Origin: Caldisericota bacterium
GTDB taxonomy: Bacteria; Caldisericota; JANLFM01
Assembly: GCA_024655865.1 (NCBI GenBank)
Contig: JANLFM010000015.1
Coordinates: forward strand, 11,779 to 30,923
Direction of reading: 5' to 3'
DNA length: 19,145 nt
The notes under the pieces are model-generated. The model ran no database searches and was not told where the DNA came from. It was given only the letters and a program-made list of their open reading frames with translations. Made by a program: the position numbers and the translations under genes. Below are positions 6,213 through 13,950 of the stretch, piece by piece (position 1 is the stretch's first letter; each line of letters begins with the position of its first letter).

Positions 6213-8869
6213 CCCTCTGGCACGCTTTATCCGCAGAACAAGTTCTGAAACATCTCTCCTCTTCCCTCTCGGGCCTTACTGAAGAAGATGCAAAGGCCAG
6301 ACTTGAAAAGTACGGTCTCAATGAATTAAAGGAAAAAGAAAAAACCCCTCTCTGGGTCAGGTTCTTAAATCAATTCAAAAGTCCTTTAATTTTTATTCTC
6401 CTCGTAGCCATTCTCATTTCCGGCATCCTCGGGGAATTCGTGGATGCCATTGTGATCTCAGCGATTGTCCTGATGAACGCCATCCTGGGATTAATCCAGG
6501 AAGAAAGGGCGGAAAAGGCCCTGAAAGCATTGAAAAGGATGGCCGTCCCCAGAACTCAGGTAATCAGGGAAGGCCAGATAAAGGAGATAAACAGCACGGA
6601 GATAGTCCCGGGAGACATAATAATCTTGAGCGCGGGAAACCGGGTCCCGGCGGATGCCAGAATTATTACATCTTTTAACCTCAGGGCAGATGAGTCTCCC
6701 TTAACAGGGGAATCACTACCTGTGGAAAAATCCGAGACAATCCTGAATGAGCAAACACCCCTTGCAGAACGCAGGAATATGGTCTTCTCCGGAACCACCG
6801 TGACCTACGGAAGAGGTGAAGCGGTAGTGGTGGCCACAGGCATGGCCACAGAGATCGGAAAAATCGCTACGATGCTGGAGGAAACGGAAAAGGAAGCCAC
6901 TCCTCTGCAGAAAAACCTCGATCAGGTGGGAAAGGTTCTGGCTTTAATGGTGTTGGGAATTTGCCTCATCGTCTTCCTCGTGGGGATCCTCCGCGGGGCC
7001 CCCATCCTTTTCATGCTACTCCTCTCGATCAGCCTCGCGGTGGCTGCTATTCCTGAAGGATTACCAGCAGTAGTTACCATTGTCCTGGCATTGGGGACTC
7101 AAAGGATGGCTCAAAGAGGAGCAATTATCAGGCATCTACCTGCCGTGGAAACTCTGGGATCCACTTCGATTATTTGTTCTGATAAGACAGGGACCATGAC
7201 CCTGAACGAGATGACCGTGGAGTCAATTTTCACTCCACAGGGGATTTTCACTGTCACGGGGCGAGGGTACGAACCGAAGGGAGAAATCAGGGGCGAGGAA
7301 GGTGCACTCTCAGATCTCCCTCTTGACCTCCAGACCCTTCTCATTGCGGCCTCCCTGAACACGGATGCTCATCTGGCTAAGGTAGGCGATAGATGGGAGA
7401 TCAGGGGTGACCCTACGGAAGGAGCGCTGGTCGTCCTTTCAAGCAAGTTAGGGTTAGATAAAAAGGAGCTTCTCTCTCAATACAGGCGTGTGCACGAGAT
7501 TCCCTTCACCTCGGAAAGAAAAATGATGACCACGATATACGAAAAGGATGGTTCCCGTTTCGCTTTTTCCAAGGGGGCTGCGGATGTTTTGATTCATTTC
7601 TGCGATCGTCTTCAGTCGGGCAGAAAGGTGGAGCCTCTTAGTGAGGAACGGAAAAAGAAAATCCTGGAACAGAACGAGGAGATGGCCAGGGAGGGGCTGA
7701 GGGTCCTGGGAATCGCTTATCAGCCACTTGGGGAAAACGACGACCCAGAGAAGAACCTGATTTTCCTCGGCCTGGTGGGAATGAGAGACGCTGCTCGCGA
7801 GGAAGTCCGGGAAGCCATTGCTGTCTGTCGCAGGGCGGGAATTAAACCAGTGATGATCACGGGAGACCACCTCCTTACAGCAATCGCTATTGGATCCCAA
7901 TTAGGCCTGATTCAGGGCGAAAAGGAAGCCATAACCGGAGAAGAACTATCGAAACTTTCTCCTCAGGAACTGCTCGCGCGGGCACCGGATTTATCGATTT
8001 ATGCTCGGGTCTCACCCGAAGATAAAGTAAGAATACTCACGGCCTACCAGAACCTGGGGCATGTAGTAGCTATGACGGGCGATGGAATTAATGATGCTCC
8101 CGCCTTGAAGCAGGCCAACATCGGCGTAGCCATGGGGATTACGGGCACTGATGTAAGTAAGGAAGCCGCGGACATGGTTTTAACGGATGACAACTTTGCG
8201 ACCATCGTGAAAGCTGTGGAAGAAGGGCGAACCATTTTCTCCAATATTAAAAAGTTCGTCTCGTTTCTCCTTTCCTGTAACCTCGCAGAAGTGCTGGCAG
8301 TTTTCCTGGGCTTTCTCCTTTTTCCTGCCCGTGAGCCCATACTCACCCCTGCGCAAATTTTGTGGATGAATCTGGTCACCGATGGCCTACCCGCTCTGGC
8401 CCTGGGAGTGGATCCCCCTGAAAAAGGAGTTATGGAACAGCAACCAAGGAGCACCAGAGCCGGAATTTTCACAAAGAGAGTGCTCTGGAGGCTGGGGATT
8501 TCCGCGATCCTGATGGCTCTGTCAACTCTTGGCGCATTTATCTTTGGCCTCGAGCATTCCGTGGCAAAAGGGGAAACCATGGCTTTTACGACCATCGTCA
8601 CCCTGGAGCTCCTTTACAGTTTTTACTCCAGATCAGATAAGCTACCGGGCTGGAAACTGGGGTTGACCTCGAATAAGTACCTGATCTGGGCTGTCCTGTC
8701 TTCCTTCGTCCTCCAGGTCCTGATTATTTATGCCCCTATTGTCTCCACAGCCTTCGGGACCATAGCTCTTACAATTACCGATTGGGGTTTGATAGGCTTG
8801 ATCGGCATCCTTAACTTCGGCTTGCTCGAGGGGTTAAAGGCGCTTTTCTTCTCAAAAATTCAGGATTAG
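6209..8869 (+). CDS. P-type (P2A) Ca2+-transporting ATPase
   Basis: 886-residue SERCA/PMR1-type cation pump that would export Ca2+ from the cytoplasm at the cost of ATP. It has an N-terminal cation-ATPase domain (VLKHLSSSLSGLTEEDAKAR), the actuator loop TGES at 166-169, the phosphorylation site SDKTGTMT with D325, and the hinge TGDGINDAP at 623-631. Calcium-site residues match SERCA: E283 in PEGLP of TM4 (SERCA E309), and N721 and D725 in NLVTDG of TM6 (N796/D800). About ten membrane segments are visible. The start ATG overlaps the M23 stop (ATGA) and a strong AAAAAAGGAGG SD lies just upstream, so translation is coupled to the wall hydrolase. The last 18 bp overlap the convergent GT2 gene. 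Mn2+ transport cannot be excluded. Confidence 0.93.
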   Translation: MTLWHALSAEQVLKHLSSSLSGLTEEDAKARLEKYGLNELKEKEKTPLWVRFLNQFKSPLIFILLVAILISGILGEFVDAIVISAIVLMNAILGLIQEERAEKALKALKRMAVPRTQVIREGQIKEINSTEIVPGDIIILSAGNRVPADARIITSFNLRADESPLTGESLPVEKSETILNEQTPLAERRNMVFSGTTVTYGRGEAVVVATGMATEIGKIATMLEETEKEATPLQKNLDQVGKVLALMVLGICLIVFLVGILRGAPILFMLLLSISLAVAAIPEGLPAVVTIVLALGTQRMAQRGAIIRHLPAVETLGSTSIICSDKTGTMTLNEMTVESIFTPQGIFTVTGRGYEPKGEIRGEEGALSDLPLDLQTLLIAASLNTDAHLAKVGDRWEIRGDPTEGALVVLSSKLGLDKKELLSQYRRVHEIPFTSERKMMTTIYEKDGSRFAFSKGAADVLIHFCDRLQSGRKVEPLSEERKKKILEQNEEMAREGLRVLGIAYQPLGENDDPEKNLIFLGLVGMRDAAREEVREAIAVCRRAGIKPVMITGDHLLTAIAIGSQLGLIQGEKEAITGEELSKLSPQELLARAPDLSIYARVSPEDKVRILTAYQNLGHVVAMTGDGINDAPALKQANIGVAMGITGTDVSKEAADMVLTDDNFATIVKAVEEGRTIFSNIKKFVSFLLSCNLAEVLAVFLGFLLFPAREPILTPAQILWMNLVTDGLPALALGVDPPEKGVMEQQPRSTRAGIFTKRVLWRLGISAILMALSTLGAFIFGLEHSVAKGETMAFTTIVTLELLYSFYSRSDKLPGWKLGLTSNKYLIWAVLSSFVLQVLIIYAPIVSTAFGTIALTITDWGLIGLIGILNFGLLEGLKALFFSKIQD

Positions 8870-9589
8870 TTTTCTTTTCGAGAAGATGTTTTTTAAAAGC
8901 AGTCGGGCATAACGGAAAAACAGTCCCAGAGAGTAATGAAATTTCGATTCCCCCACCTCTCGCACCCCCAGGGTAATGGGCACCTCTTTGAACTTTAGCC
9001 CGGCCTTCTTTGCCAGAAGGATTTCCTCTAACTGGATGGAGAAGTCATTTTCCCGACACTGGTTTATGACCTTAAAAGCACTGCGGGAAAATCCCCGAAA
9101 GCCTGAGGTGGCATCCTTTACCGGGATCCCCGCGATCCTTCCCACAAGGTTCCCGGCCCAACTCAGGAATTGTCGCCAGAGAGGAACGCCCTTCATCCTT
9201 CCCTCTTCAACATACCTGGAGCCAATCACCACCTCCGCTCCTTCTTGAAAAGCTTGAATAAAGCTCGATAAATATGCGGGGTCATGGGTCAAATCAGCAT
9301 CCATAATGATGGCGAACTCGGCGTCTGTCTGGCTCAGGAATTTGAAAGCCGTTTTCACCGCCTGAGCGTAACCCAGGTTTTTTGCGTGGTCAATGTGCTT
9401 CACATTACCGTAAGTTCCCTCCGCTTGCTCGATTTCCCGGGAAGTGGAATCCGTGCTTCCGTCGTTAATTAAGAGAATCTGGAGATTCCAGTCCTTATTT
9501 CTGATCTCTTCCTCCAGAAGCTGGACCAGGCGAAGGACGTTTCCCTCCTCGTTGAAGCAGGGGATTACCAACCATCCATTATTTAGCAT
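8852..9589 (-). CDS. GT2 glycosyltransferase, dolichol/polyprenyl-phosphate mannose synthase type
   Basis: 245 residues with a GT-A fold. LVIPCFNEEGNV opens the nucleotide-binding strand, ILLINDGSTDST holds the first acidic site, and MDADLTHDP at 96-104 supplies the DxD metal site. VIGSRYVEEGRMKGVPLWRQ followed by ATSGFRGFSRSAF is typical of DPM1-like enzymes, which transfer a sugar from an NDP-sugar to a polyprenyl phosphate at the inner membrane face. No C-terminal membrane domain is present. It diverges from a GT39-like gene, the class that uses such lipid-linked sugars, which supports the role. Its end overlaps the convergent ATPase gene by 18 bp. A consensus promoter places transcription start on the ATG (see separate entry). 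The sugar is inferred, not shown. Confidence 0.87.
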   Translation of the reverse strand: MLNNGWLVIPCFNEEGNVLRLVQLLEEEIRNKDWNLQILLINDGSTDSTSREIEQAEGTYGNVKHIDHAKNLGYAQAVKTAFKFLSQTDAEFAIIMDADLTHDPAYLSSFIQAFQEGAEVVIGSRYVEEGRMKGVPLWRQFLSWAGNLVGRIAGIPVKDATSGFRGFSRSAFKVINQCRENDFSIQLEEILLAKKAGLKFKEVPITLGVREVGESKFHYSLGLFFRYARLLLKNIFSKRKLILNF

Positions 9590-9595
9590 AGAATC

Positions 9596-9624
9596 AGTAA
9601 AATCGGGAAACTATCTCTTGTCAA
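9596..9624 (-). promoter_or_regulatory. Promoter of the GT2 gene, predicted leaderless
   Basis: On the minus strand, a perfect -35 TTGACA (9619-9624), a 17-bp spacer and TTTACT (9596-9601; four of six matches) lie only six bases before the ATG at 9589. A start seven bases downstream of the -10 is the A of the ATG. There is no SD, so leaderless translation is the simplest reading. Confidence 0.65.
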
Positions 9625-9816
9625 TAATTTCCGCCTGATTACAGCAAGAATTTCCCTAAAGGCAGAAAAATTTAACCCCAATCATTTCCTTAAATGCGAT
9701 AACCATTGCATATTTGTGTTAAAACTCCGCTTCTGCTCCGCTTCCACTCCCCTTGAAGCTCAGAGTAAAAATTCCCCAATTACTTAAAAGGCTTAAAAAT
9801 AAGTTAAAATTTCCCC

Positions 9817-11226
9817 GTGCGGAAATACTTGTGGATTATCTTAATAGCTCTTTTTTGCACTTTAAGGCTCTATGGAATTGCCAATCCCCTAAGTGAACAC
9901 GCTTCCTGGAGACAGGCAGACACCGCTTCTATGGTGGTAAATATGGCGGAAAATTTCTCCATTTTTCCCCAGCTGGATTACGACGGACCTCCCCCGAACT
10001 TTGCGGAACTGGAATTTCCCCTCTTGCCCATTCTGACTCTCCCTTTCTTCAAGCTTTTTGGCACCGTGGTTCCCATTGCCAGAGGCATCGCTATTCTTTT
10101 TTCCTTAATGAGCCTGATCTTTTTAGTTCTGCTTGCCCAGCTCAAGTTTGGGGAGAAAGCCGGTTTTATTGCCGGTTTCATTTACGCCCTCCTTCCCTTC
10201 AACATTTTTTACAACCGCGCCGTCCTCCCGGAACCAGTCCTTCTGGGAATGAGCATGGGAAGCCTGTACTTTTTCAGCCTTTACCTGGAAAGGGGAGGCA
10301 AAAAGTACTGGGTCCTGAGCACAGTTTTTCTCCTTTTATCTATCCTTTCCAAACCCAGCTTTTTATTCCTGGGGCTGCTTTTTCTCTTCCTCCTTTTAGA
10401 AAAGAAAGGAATCCGGGGCCTGGTGGACTGGAAAATATGGTCAATGGCTTTGTCGGCCTTAGTCCCCTCCTTCCTTTACTTCTGGGCCTCCCATTCCCTT
10501 GCGGAATCTAGGTTTCTCACCTCTCTCATCTCCCTGCACATGCTCCCCAATTTTTCCCAGACTATATCCTCTTTGGAATTCTGGAAATTCTTGTTTTCCC
10601 GCCTGGGAGATCGCGTGCTAACCTGGACAGGACTCGCTCTGTTCTTACTCTCTTTAGTTTTATCTCCTTTCTTTAAAAAATCGAGATTTCTGTTCCTCTG
10701 GACTTTGAGCCTCAGCATCTTTTTCGCTTTCTCCACAGCCCCCGTTTTGTACCAGCACGACTACTATCAGTTGATGCTCGTTCCCCCATTTTCCCTGGCC
10801 CTGGGATGGCTCTTTAAGGAATTATCACGGCTCAAAATCAGGAAATATGAGCTGAAAAATTGGGTTTTTGGCCTTCTGATTCTGGTGGGTGTTTTAATTG
10901 TTGTTGAGGGCCTGTCGGCAACGGGCAAGTTCTGGAACATCGATCCTTTACCACTTAAAATCGGGGAAAGGATCCGTCTTTTGACAGCAAAGGATTCGCT
11001 TATAGCTATAGATCAGTCTAACCCCGTCTACTTGTTCTACAGTGAAAGGAAGGGATTCCGGATTCTTACGGAATTGACTCCCGACACTGCGCAAAAATTG
11101 AAGGAAGCAGGAGTGCAGTTCTTGGCAGTTACAACGAGAGAAGGTAAGATAAAAGTTCCGGAGTTAAAGGGGCTCTTCCCGGTTTTGGAAGAAAGCCCCA
11201 TTTTGACTCTCTTTAAATTGAACTGA
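9817..11226 (+). CDS. GT39/PMT-family membrane glycosyltransferase (GT-C fold)
   Basis: 469-residue polytopic membrane protein with roughly ten hydrophobic segments. The N-terminal outer loop HASWRQADTASMVV, then the acidic PNFAELEFPLLPI, matches the first catalytic loop of PMT_2/ArnT-type (GT39/GT83) transferases. These move a sugar from polyprenyl phosphate to protein or lipid on the outer face of the membrane. The soluble tail of about 100 residues (from about residue 370) is periplasmic or extracellular. The start is GTG 9817, giving MRKYLWIILIALF as the first membrane segment. There is no SD; a TTAAAAT box ends six bases upstream, so the mRNA may be leaderless. It diverges from a DPM1-like gene that could make its donor, and a zinc-ribbon gene follows 12 bp downstream. 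The acceptor is not shown; secreted Thr-rich SLH proteins are candidates. Confidence 0.82.
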   Translation: MRKYLWIILIALFCTLRLYGIANPLSEHASWRQADTASMVVNMAENFSIFPQLDYDGPPPNFAELEFPLLPILTLPFFKLFGTVVPIARGIAILFSLMSLIFLVLLAQLKFGEKAGFIAGFIYALLPFNIFYNRAVLPEPVLLGMSMGSLYFFSLYLERGGKKYWVLSTVFLLLSILSKPSFLFLGLLFLFLLLEKKGIRGLVDWKIWSMALSALVPSFLYFWASHSLAESRFLTSLISLHMLPNFSQTISSLEFWKFLFSRLGDRVLTWTGLALFLLSLVLSPFFKKSRFLFLWTLSLSIFFAFSTAPVLYQHDYYQLMLVPPFSLALGWLFKELSRLKIRKYELKNWVFGLLILVGVLIVVEGLSATGKFWNIDPLPLKIGERIRLLTAKDSLIAIDQSNPVYLFYSERKGFRILTELTPDTAQKLKEAGVQFLAVTTREGKIKVPELKGLFPVLEESPILTLFKLN

Positions 11227-11238
11227 ACGGAGGAAAAA

Positions 11239-11904
11239 ATGAATACAGTTGAACGATGCCCCACCTGTGGATCGATAAAGTGCCCATCCTGTGGTGCCCC
11301 CTTAAAGGAAGGGATAACTTCTTGCCCTTACTGTGGGGTAGAGCTCAGGATCTCTGAGGATGGCACTCATTTTGTAAAGGTCGAGCGCCTTGTTTGTCCC
11401 CATTGCGGCGCCAAAGTTTCCCGAATCGACCCTTTCTGCCCTTCCTGCAAGCGCAAAGCCTGGCAGTATTGCGCCAACCTCGATTGTGCGGAAAAGTTTG
11501 ATCTGGAAGCGAAAATGTGCCCTGTTTGCGGCACTGAGGTGGAAAGCGGGATCAATAAGCTCCTCGATTCTTTAGAGGGTCTCCGGGAAAGTCCCTCGGT
11601 AAAAAGCGAGGATATCGAAGCCCAGCTGGATTCACAGGAAAAGGTCCTTGTTCTCCTCAACGCGGTGGAGGATACCTTCATCATCACTGATTCGCGTCTG
11701 GTACACAGGTCCGGTAAGCACTACTTTACTTACCATTTCTCGGAAATCGAAAACGCCACCCTCGACAAATTCGGGAACCTGATCGTTTCTCTGGGAGGAG
11801 AGAAACCGCAGGAAATCATGATCATCTGCCCTGAAAAAAAGCAAAAGCAGTTTCAGCAGGCTATCGATTTACTGTTAAAATTAAGCCGGAGAGCGAAAGT
11901 TTAG
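11239..11904 (+). CDS. Multi-zinc-ribbon protein with a C-terminal PH-like domain
   Basis: 221 residues. The first 100 hold a series of CxxC knuckles: C7/C10, C15/C18, C29/C32, C53/C56, C67/C70, C78/C83 and C94/C97, enough for three or more zinc ribbons of the double-zinc-ribbon type. Residues about 120-215 (EKVLVLLNAVEDTFIITDSR, then VHRSGKHYFTYHFSEIENAT) resemble bacterial PH-like domains (bPH/YdbT type), small modules of unclear binding role. No signal peptide or membrane segment is present, so the protein is cytoplasmic. A strong SD (CGGAGG) precedes ATG 11239, 12 bp after the GT39 stop, so the two genes form an operon. Such proteins are often adaptors; no specific function can be given. 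Confidence 0.8.
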   Translation: MNTVERCPTCGSIKCPSCGAPLKEGITSCPYCGVELRISEDGTHFVKVERLVCPHCGAKVSRIDPFCPSCKRKAWQYCANLDCAEKFDLEAKMCPVCGTEVESGINKLLDSLEGLRESPSVKSEDIEAQLDSQEKVLVLLNAVEDTFIITDSRLVHRSGKHYFTYHFSEIENATLDKFGNLIVSLGGEKPQEIMIICPEKKQKQFQQAIDLLLKLSRRAKV

Positions 11905-12145
11905 CGGGGGTTTAAGGCTTTTAGATAATTTTCTTTACGCGCCCTACCTTCAGCCCGCAGGAAGTCCCTGGGGTTATCCAAAGGGTGAAAGCGAGAGCAG
12001 TCCAAGTTAACCCACCAAGGAAATTCCCCATAAAAGAAAAAGGGGATGTGGGGGAACGCAAACCCTTTCTGGAAACCTATGGGGGTATTTTAGAACCTCA
12101 AAAATAGAGGACAAGTAAACAGGAAGAGTAGGTTTTTCGGTAAAG

Positions 12146-12215
12146 TTTGGAATCTCGATTGGCACACTCCAAAGGCCTTCCCGCACGCCGACCCGGCGGG
12201 CCCTTTGGAGTTTTT
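12146..12215 (+). promoter_or_regulatory. Attenuator-like terminator with overlapping anti-terminator
   Basis: ACTCCAAAGG (12166-12175) pairs perfectly with CCTTTGGAGT (12202-12211) and is followed by TTTT (12212-12215), a good intrinsic terminator. The enclosed 26 bases contain GCCG/CGGC and can extend the fold. Upstream, TTTGGA (12146-12151) can pair with TCCAAA (12168-12173), the left arm of the terminator, so the two folds exclude each other. This is the layout of a transcription attenuator upstream of the SLH L,D-transpeptidase gene. The switching itself is inferred. Confidence 0.5.
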
Positions 12216-12372
12216 CCCATGATCAGGTTAATGAGACTTTTGGCGGAAAGAGGAATTTTTGCACTTTCAACCCTGATTGTGGAGCAGGAAGGCTATAGCG
12301 TACCTGTTTTAAGAGGCTTTCCTCCAAATGACCAAGAAGTGAAACTCAGTAGTCGAAGCTTTCAACTCAAGG

Positions 12373-12378
12373 TAAAAT
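12373..12378 (+). promoter_or_regulatory. -10-like TAAAAT seven bases before the L,D-transpeptidase start
   Basis: TAAAAT ends seven bases before ATG 12386. No SD and no clear -35 are present. The placement repeats the leaderless pattern seen at cysS, the M23 gene, GT2 and GT39. On its own the match is weak. Confidence 0.3.
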
Positions 12379-12385
12379 AAGTGAA

Positions 12386-13585
12386 ATGAAAGTCCAAGAT
12401 GTTTCCGGTAAATCTTTCTTCAAGGCTATTATGATTCTCCTTGCCCTGATTATTTTCCTTCCCCCTTCTCCTTTGAGGGCTCAGACTGAGACCAGCTCCA
12501 CGCCCACCTGGACTCAGATTAGTTCCACCCCCACATCGACCGAGACTCCCACTACACCTACGACCACGGAAACTCTCACCACCACTACTCCAACTTCCAC
12601 CAAGACTACTACCCCCTCATCTAACAATGGGCTCTTCCCGGACATCGTGGGGCATCCTGCGGAGCAGGCCATCAGGCACCTGTGGGTGCGGGGTTTGATC
12701 AGCGGATTTCCGGACGGCACCTTTCGGCCAGATGATTTTCTTACCAGGGCGGAGTTCGCCAAGCTCTTGATCCTCTCCCTCGGGGCACAGACCCTGACTC
12801 CAACCCTTCCTTCCTTCAGTGACGTTCTCCCCTCTTATTGGGCTTTCCCCTATATCGAAGCCGGACGGCACCTGGGAATCCGCCCCTTCTTTCTCTTTCA
12901 GGGGTTCCCCGACGGAACATTCAGACCAAAAGCTTACATCACTATAGCGGAGGCTCTGACTCTCATCGCTCGATCCAAAGGCTGGGAGGATGCTCTGCGA
13001 ACCACCACCCCTTCCTCCCCTTTTGAGGACGTGCCCATAAATCACTGGGCTTTTCAGGAGATCTACTCCTGTCTTGCCTATGGAGTGGTGCAAAGCGATA
13101 AGGTCTTTCCTGACGATCCCCTCCCCCGGGGCCAGGCCGCCCTCTATTTCTTCCGGGCAATCGACCAGCCGGCCATCAAATCAATCTATATCTCCCTCTC
13201 GGAGCAACGTCTTTACGCCCTGGAGGGAGCCAGGATCGTCTACGAATTTCCCACCCTAACCGGGAAGCAGGGATGGCCCACTCCCACGGGCATTTTTTAT
13301 GTCCTGGAGAAGGTGGAGGCCGTGGATATGCAGGGGGGCCTGGGAATGGAGGAATACTATGTTCCTGGTGTCCCCTGGGTTCTCTTCTTCATCTCCCGGG
13401 TCTATGCCATCCACGGTAATTACTGGAAACCGGAAAGATATTTCGGAAATGACCCCACTTTTACCGGAAGCCATGGCTGCGTAGGTTTGATCCCGGATCA
13501 GGCTAGGCTACTCTACGACTGGACCTCAGTGGGAACCAAAATCATCATCACCTGGGATTATCTGCGCTACTCTCCAGGGGAATGA
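12386..13585 (+). CDS. Secreted SLH-domain L,D-transpeptidase (YkuD) with Thr/Ser-rich linker
   Basis: 399 residues. Signal peptide at 1-32 (KSFFKAIMILLALIIFLPP), then a Thr/Ser/Pro-rich linker at about 34-80, likely extended and a possible O-glycosylation target. Three SLH repeats follow at about 84-135 (FPDIVGHPAEQAI...GFPDGTFRPDDFLTRAEFAK), 144-198 (FSDVLPSYWAFPY...GFPDGTFRPKAYIT) and 212-258 (PFEDVPINHWAFQE...FPDDPLPRGQ). The C-terminal YkuD domain (about 265-390) has AIHGNYW (H343) and the catalytic GSHGCVGL with H363 and C365. It should form L,D-cross-links in peptidoglycan or attach proteins to it at the cell surface. It shares SLH anchoring with the M23 peptidase upstream, so the two may act on the same wall zone. 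The upstream region contains an attenuator-like hairpin. Confidence 0.93.
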   Translation: MKVQDVSGKSFFKAIMILLALIIFLPPSPLRAQTETSSTPTWTQISSTPTSTETPTTPTTTETLTTTTPTSTKTTTPSSNNGLFPDIVGHPAEQAIRHLWVRGLISGFPDGTFRPDDFLTRAEFAKLLILSLGAQTLTPTLPSFSDVLPSYWAFPYIEAGRHLGIRPFFLFQGFPDGTFRPKAYITIAEALTLIARSKGWEDALRTTTPSSPFEDVPINHWAFQEIYSCLAYGVVQSDKVFPDDPLPRGQAALYFFRAIDQPAIKSIYISLSEQRLYALEGARIVYEFPTLTGKQGWPTPTGIFYVLEKVEAVDMQGGLGMEEYYVPGVPWVLFFISRVYAIHGNYWKPERYFGNDPTFTGSHGCVGLIPDQARLLYDWTSVGTKIIITWDYLRYSPGE

Positions 13586-13890
13586 ATTGAAAATTGGACG
13601 GAATAGGTACCGAGGTTAGAAAAGCAGAGACTGGCTTAAGCGGCTGAAGGGTTGGTGCCGCTACTTGTCTGGAATATTCCCAAAGGGCTGTCTCTCAAGC
13701 ATTTTGAAATGGTTCCAATAAAGTCCAACAGAGGGTGTAATTCCATAATTGTGATCCCGCATTTTCCCCTGAATGTTTCTGCCCTTTATTGACCAAAACC
13801 TATATAATTAAGATGGTTCCTTAGGGAGACTATTCATAAATGACCGATGGCTCTAAGGCGGGGCCGACACGGAAAATGGTCTCCAGTTAC
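13586..13890. other. Intergenic region upstream of the tRNA-Arg remnant
   Basis: 305 bp without a gene. AGCGGC (13639-13644) pairs with GCCGCT (13657-13662), but without a T-run. A perfect TATAAT at 13803-13808, with no good -35 at 17 bp, probably belongs to the tRNA promoter. Between it and the tRNA, positions 13825-13834 and 13875-13884 form a ten-pair stem (GGAGACTATT with AATGGTCTCC, one G-T pair) around a GC-rich 40-base interior. I cannot assign this fold to a known RNA family. Confidence 0.5.
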
Positions 13891-13950
13891 GCGCCCGTAG
13901 CTCAAGGGATAGAGCGACGGCCTCCGGAGCCGTAGGTTGCAGGTTCGAAG
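13891..13950 (+). pseudogene. tRNA-Arg(CCG), 3' end lost at the element junction
   Basis: The acceptor 5' strand GCGCCCG (13891-13897), D-arm GCTC/GAGC, anticodon arm ACGGC/GCCGT with loop CTCCGGA (anticodon CCG, arginine), variable loop AGGTT, T-stem GCAGG and T-loop TTCGAA are all as in a bacterial tRNA-Arg(CCG). After 13949 the expected CCTGC T-stem and CGGGCGC acceptor strand are absent. Instead comes GGAGGTCGGCTTTAA and the integrase start. The tRNA cannot fold, so it is broken by the insertion unless another copy exists. The missing 3' part should lie at the far end of the element, outside the window. Confidence 0.88.

Larger units (their letters stand above)
11905..12385. other. Long intergenic region with possible structured leader
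   Basis: 481 bp without a convincing gene. Visible pairings are GGGTTA (11971-11976) with TAACCC (12008-12013), TCCCC (12025-12029) with GGGGA (12042-12046), and the strong hairpin at 12166-12211 described separately. I compared it by eye with cobalamin, TPP, FMN, SAM, c-di-GMP and c-di-AMP (ydaO) riboswitches and found no match to conserved cores. The open frame 12219-12380 has no SD and unconvincing composition. Confidence 0.4.

Noticed and set aside
8044-8601. Long frame antisense to the Ca2+ ATPase (185 codons)
   Set aside because: The sense strand carries invariant P-type ATPase motifs throughout; the antisense protein has no domain-like pattern.
11905-12145. A known riboswitch (TPP, FMN, cobalamin, SAM, c-di-GMP or c-di-AMP)
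   Set aside because: Local resemblances such as GGGTGAAA were found, but none of the conserved core strings of these classes is present in order.
12147-12380. Small open frame (77 codons, or 53 from ATG 12219) upstream of the SLH L,D-transpeptidase
   Set aside because: The frame spans the terminator-like hairpin, has no SD at either start and no family resemblance.
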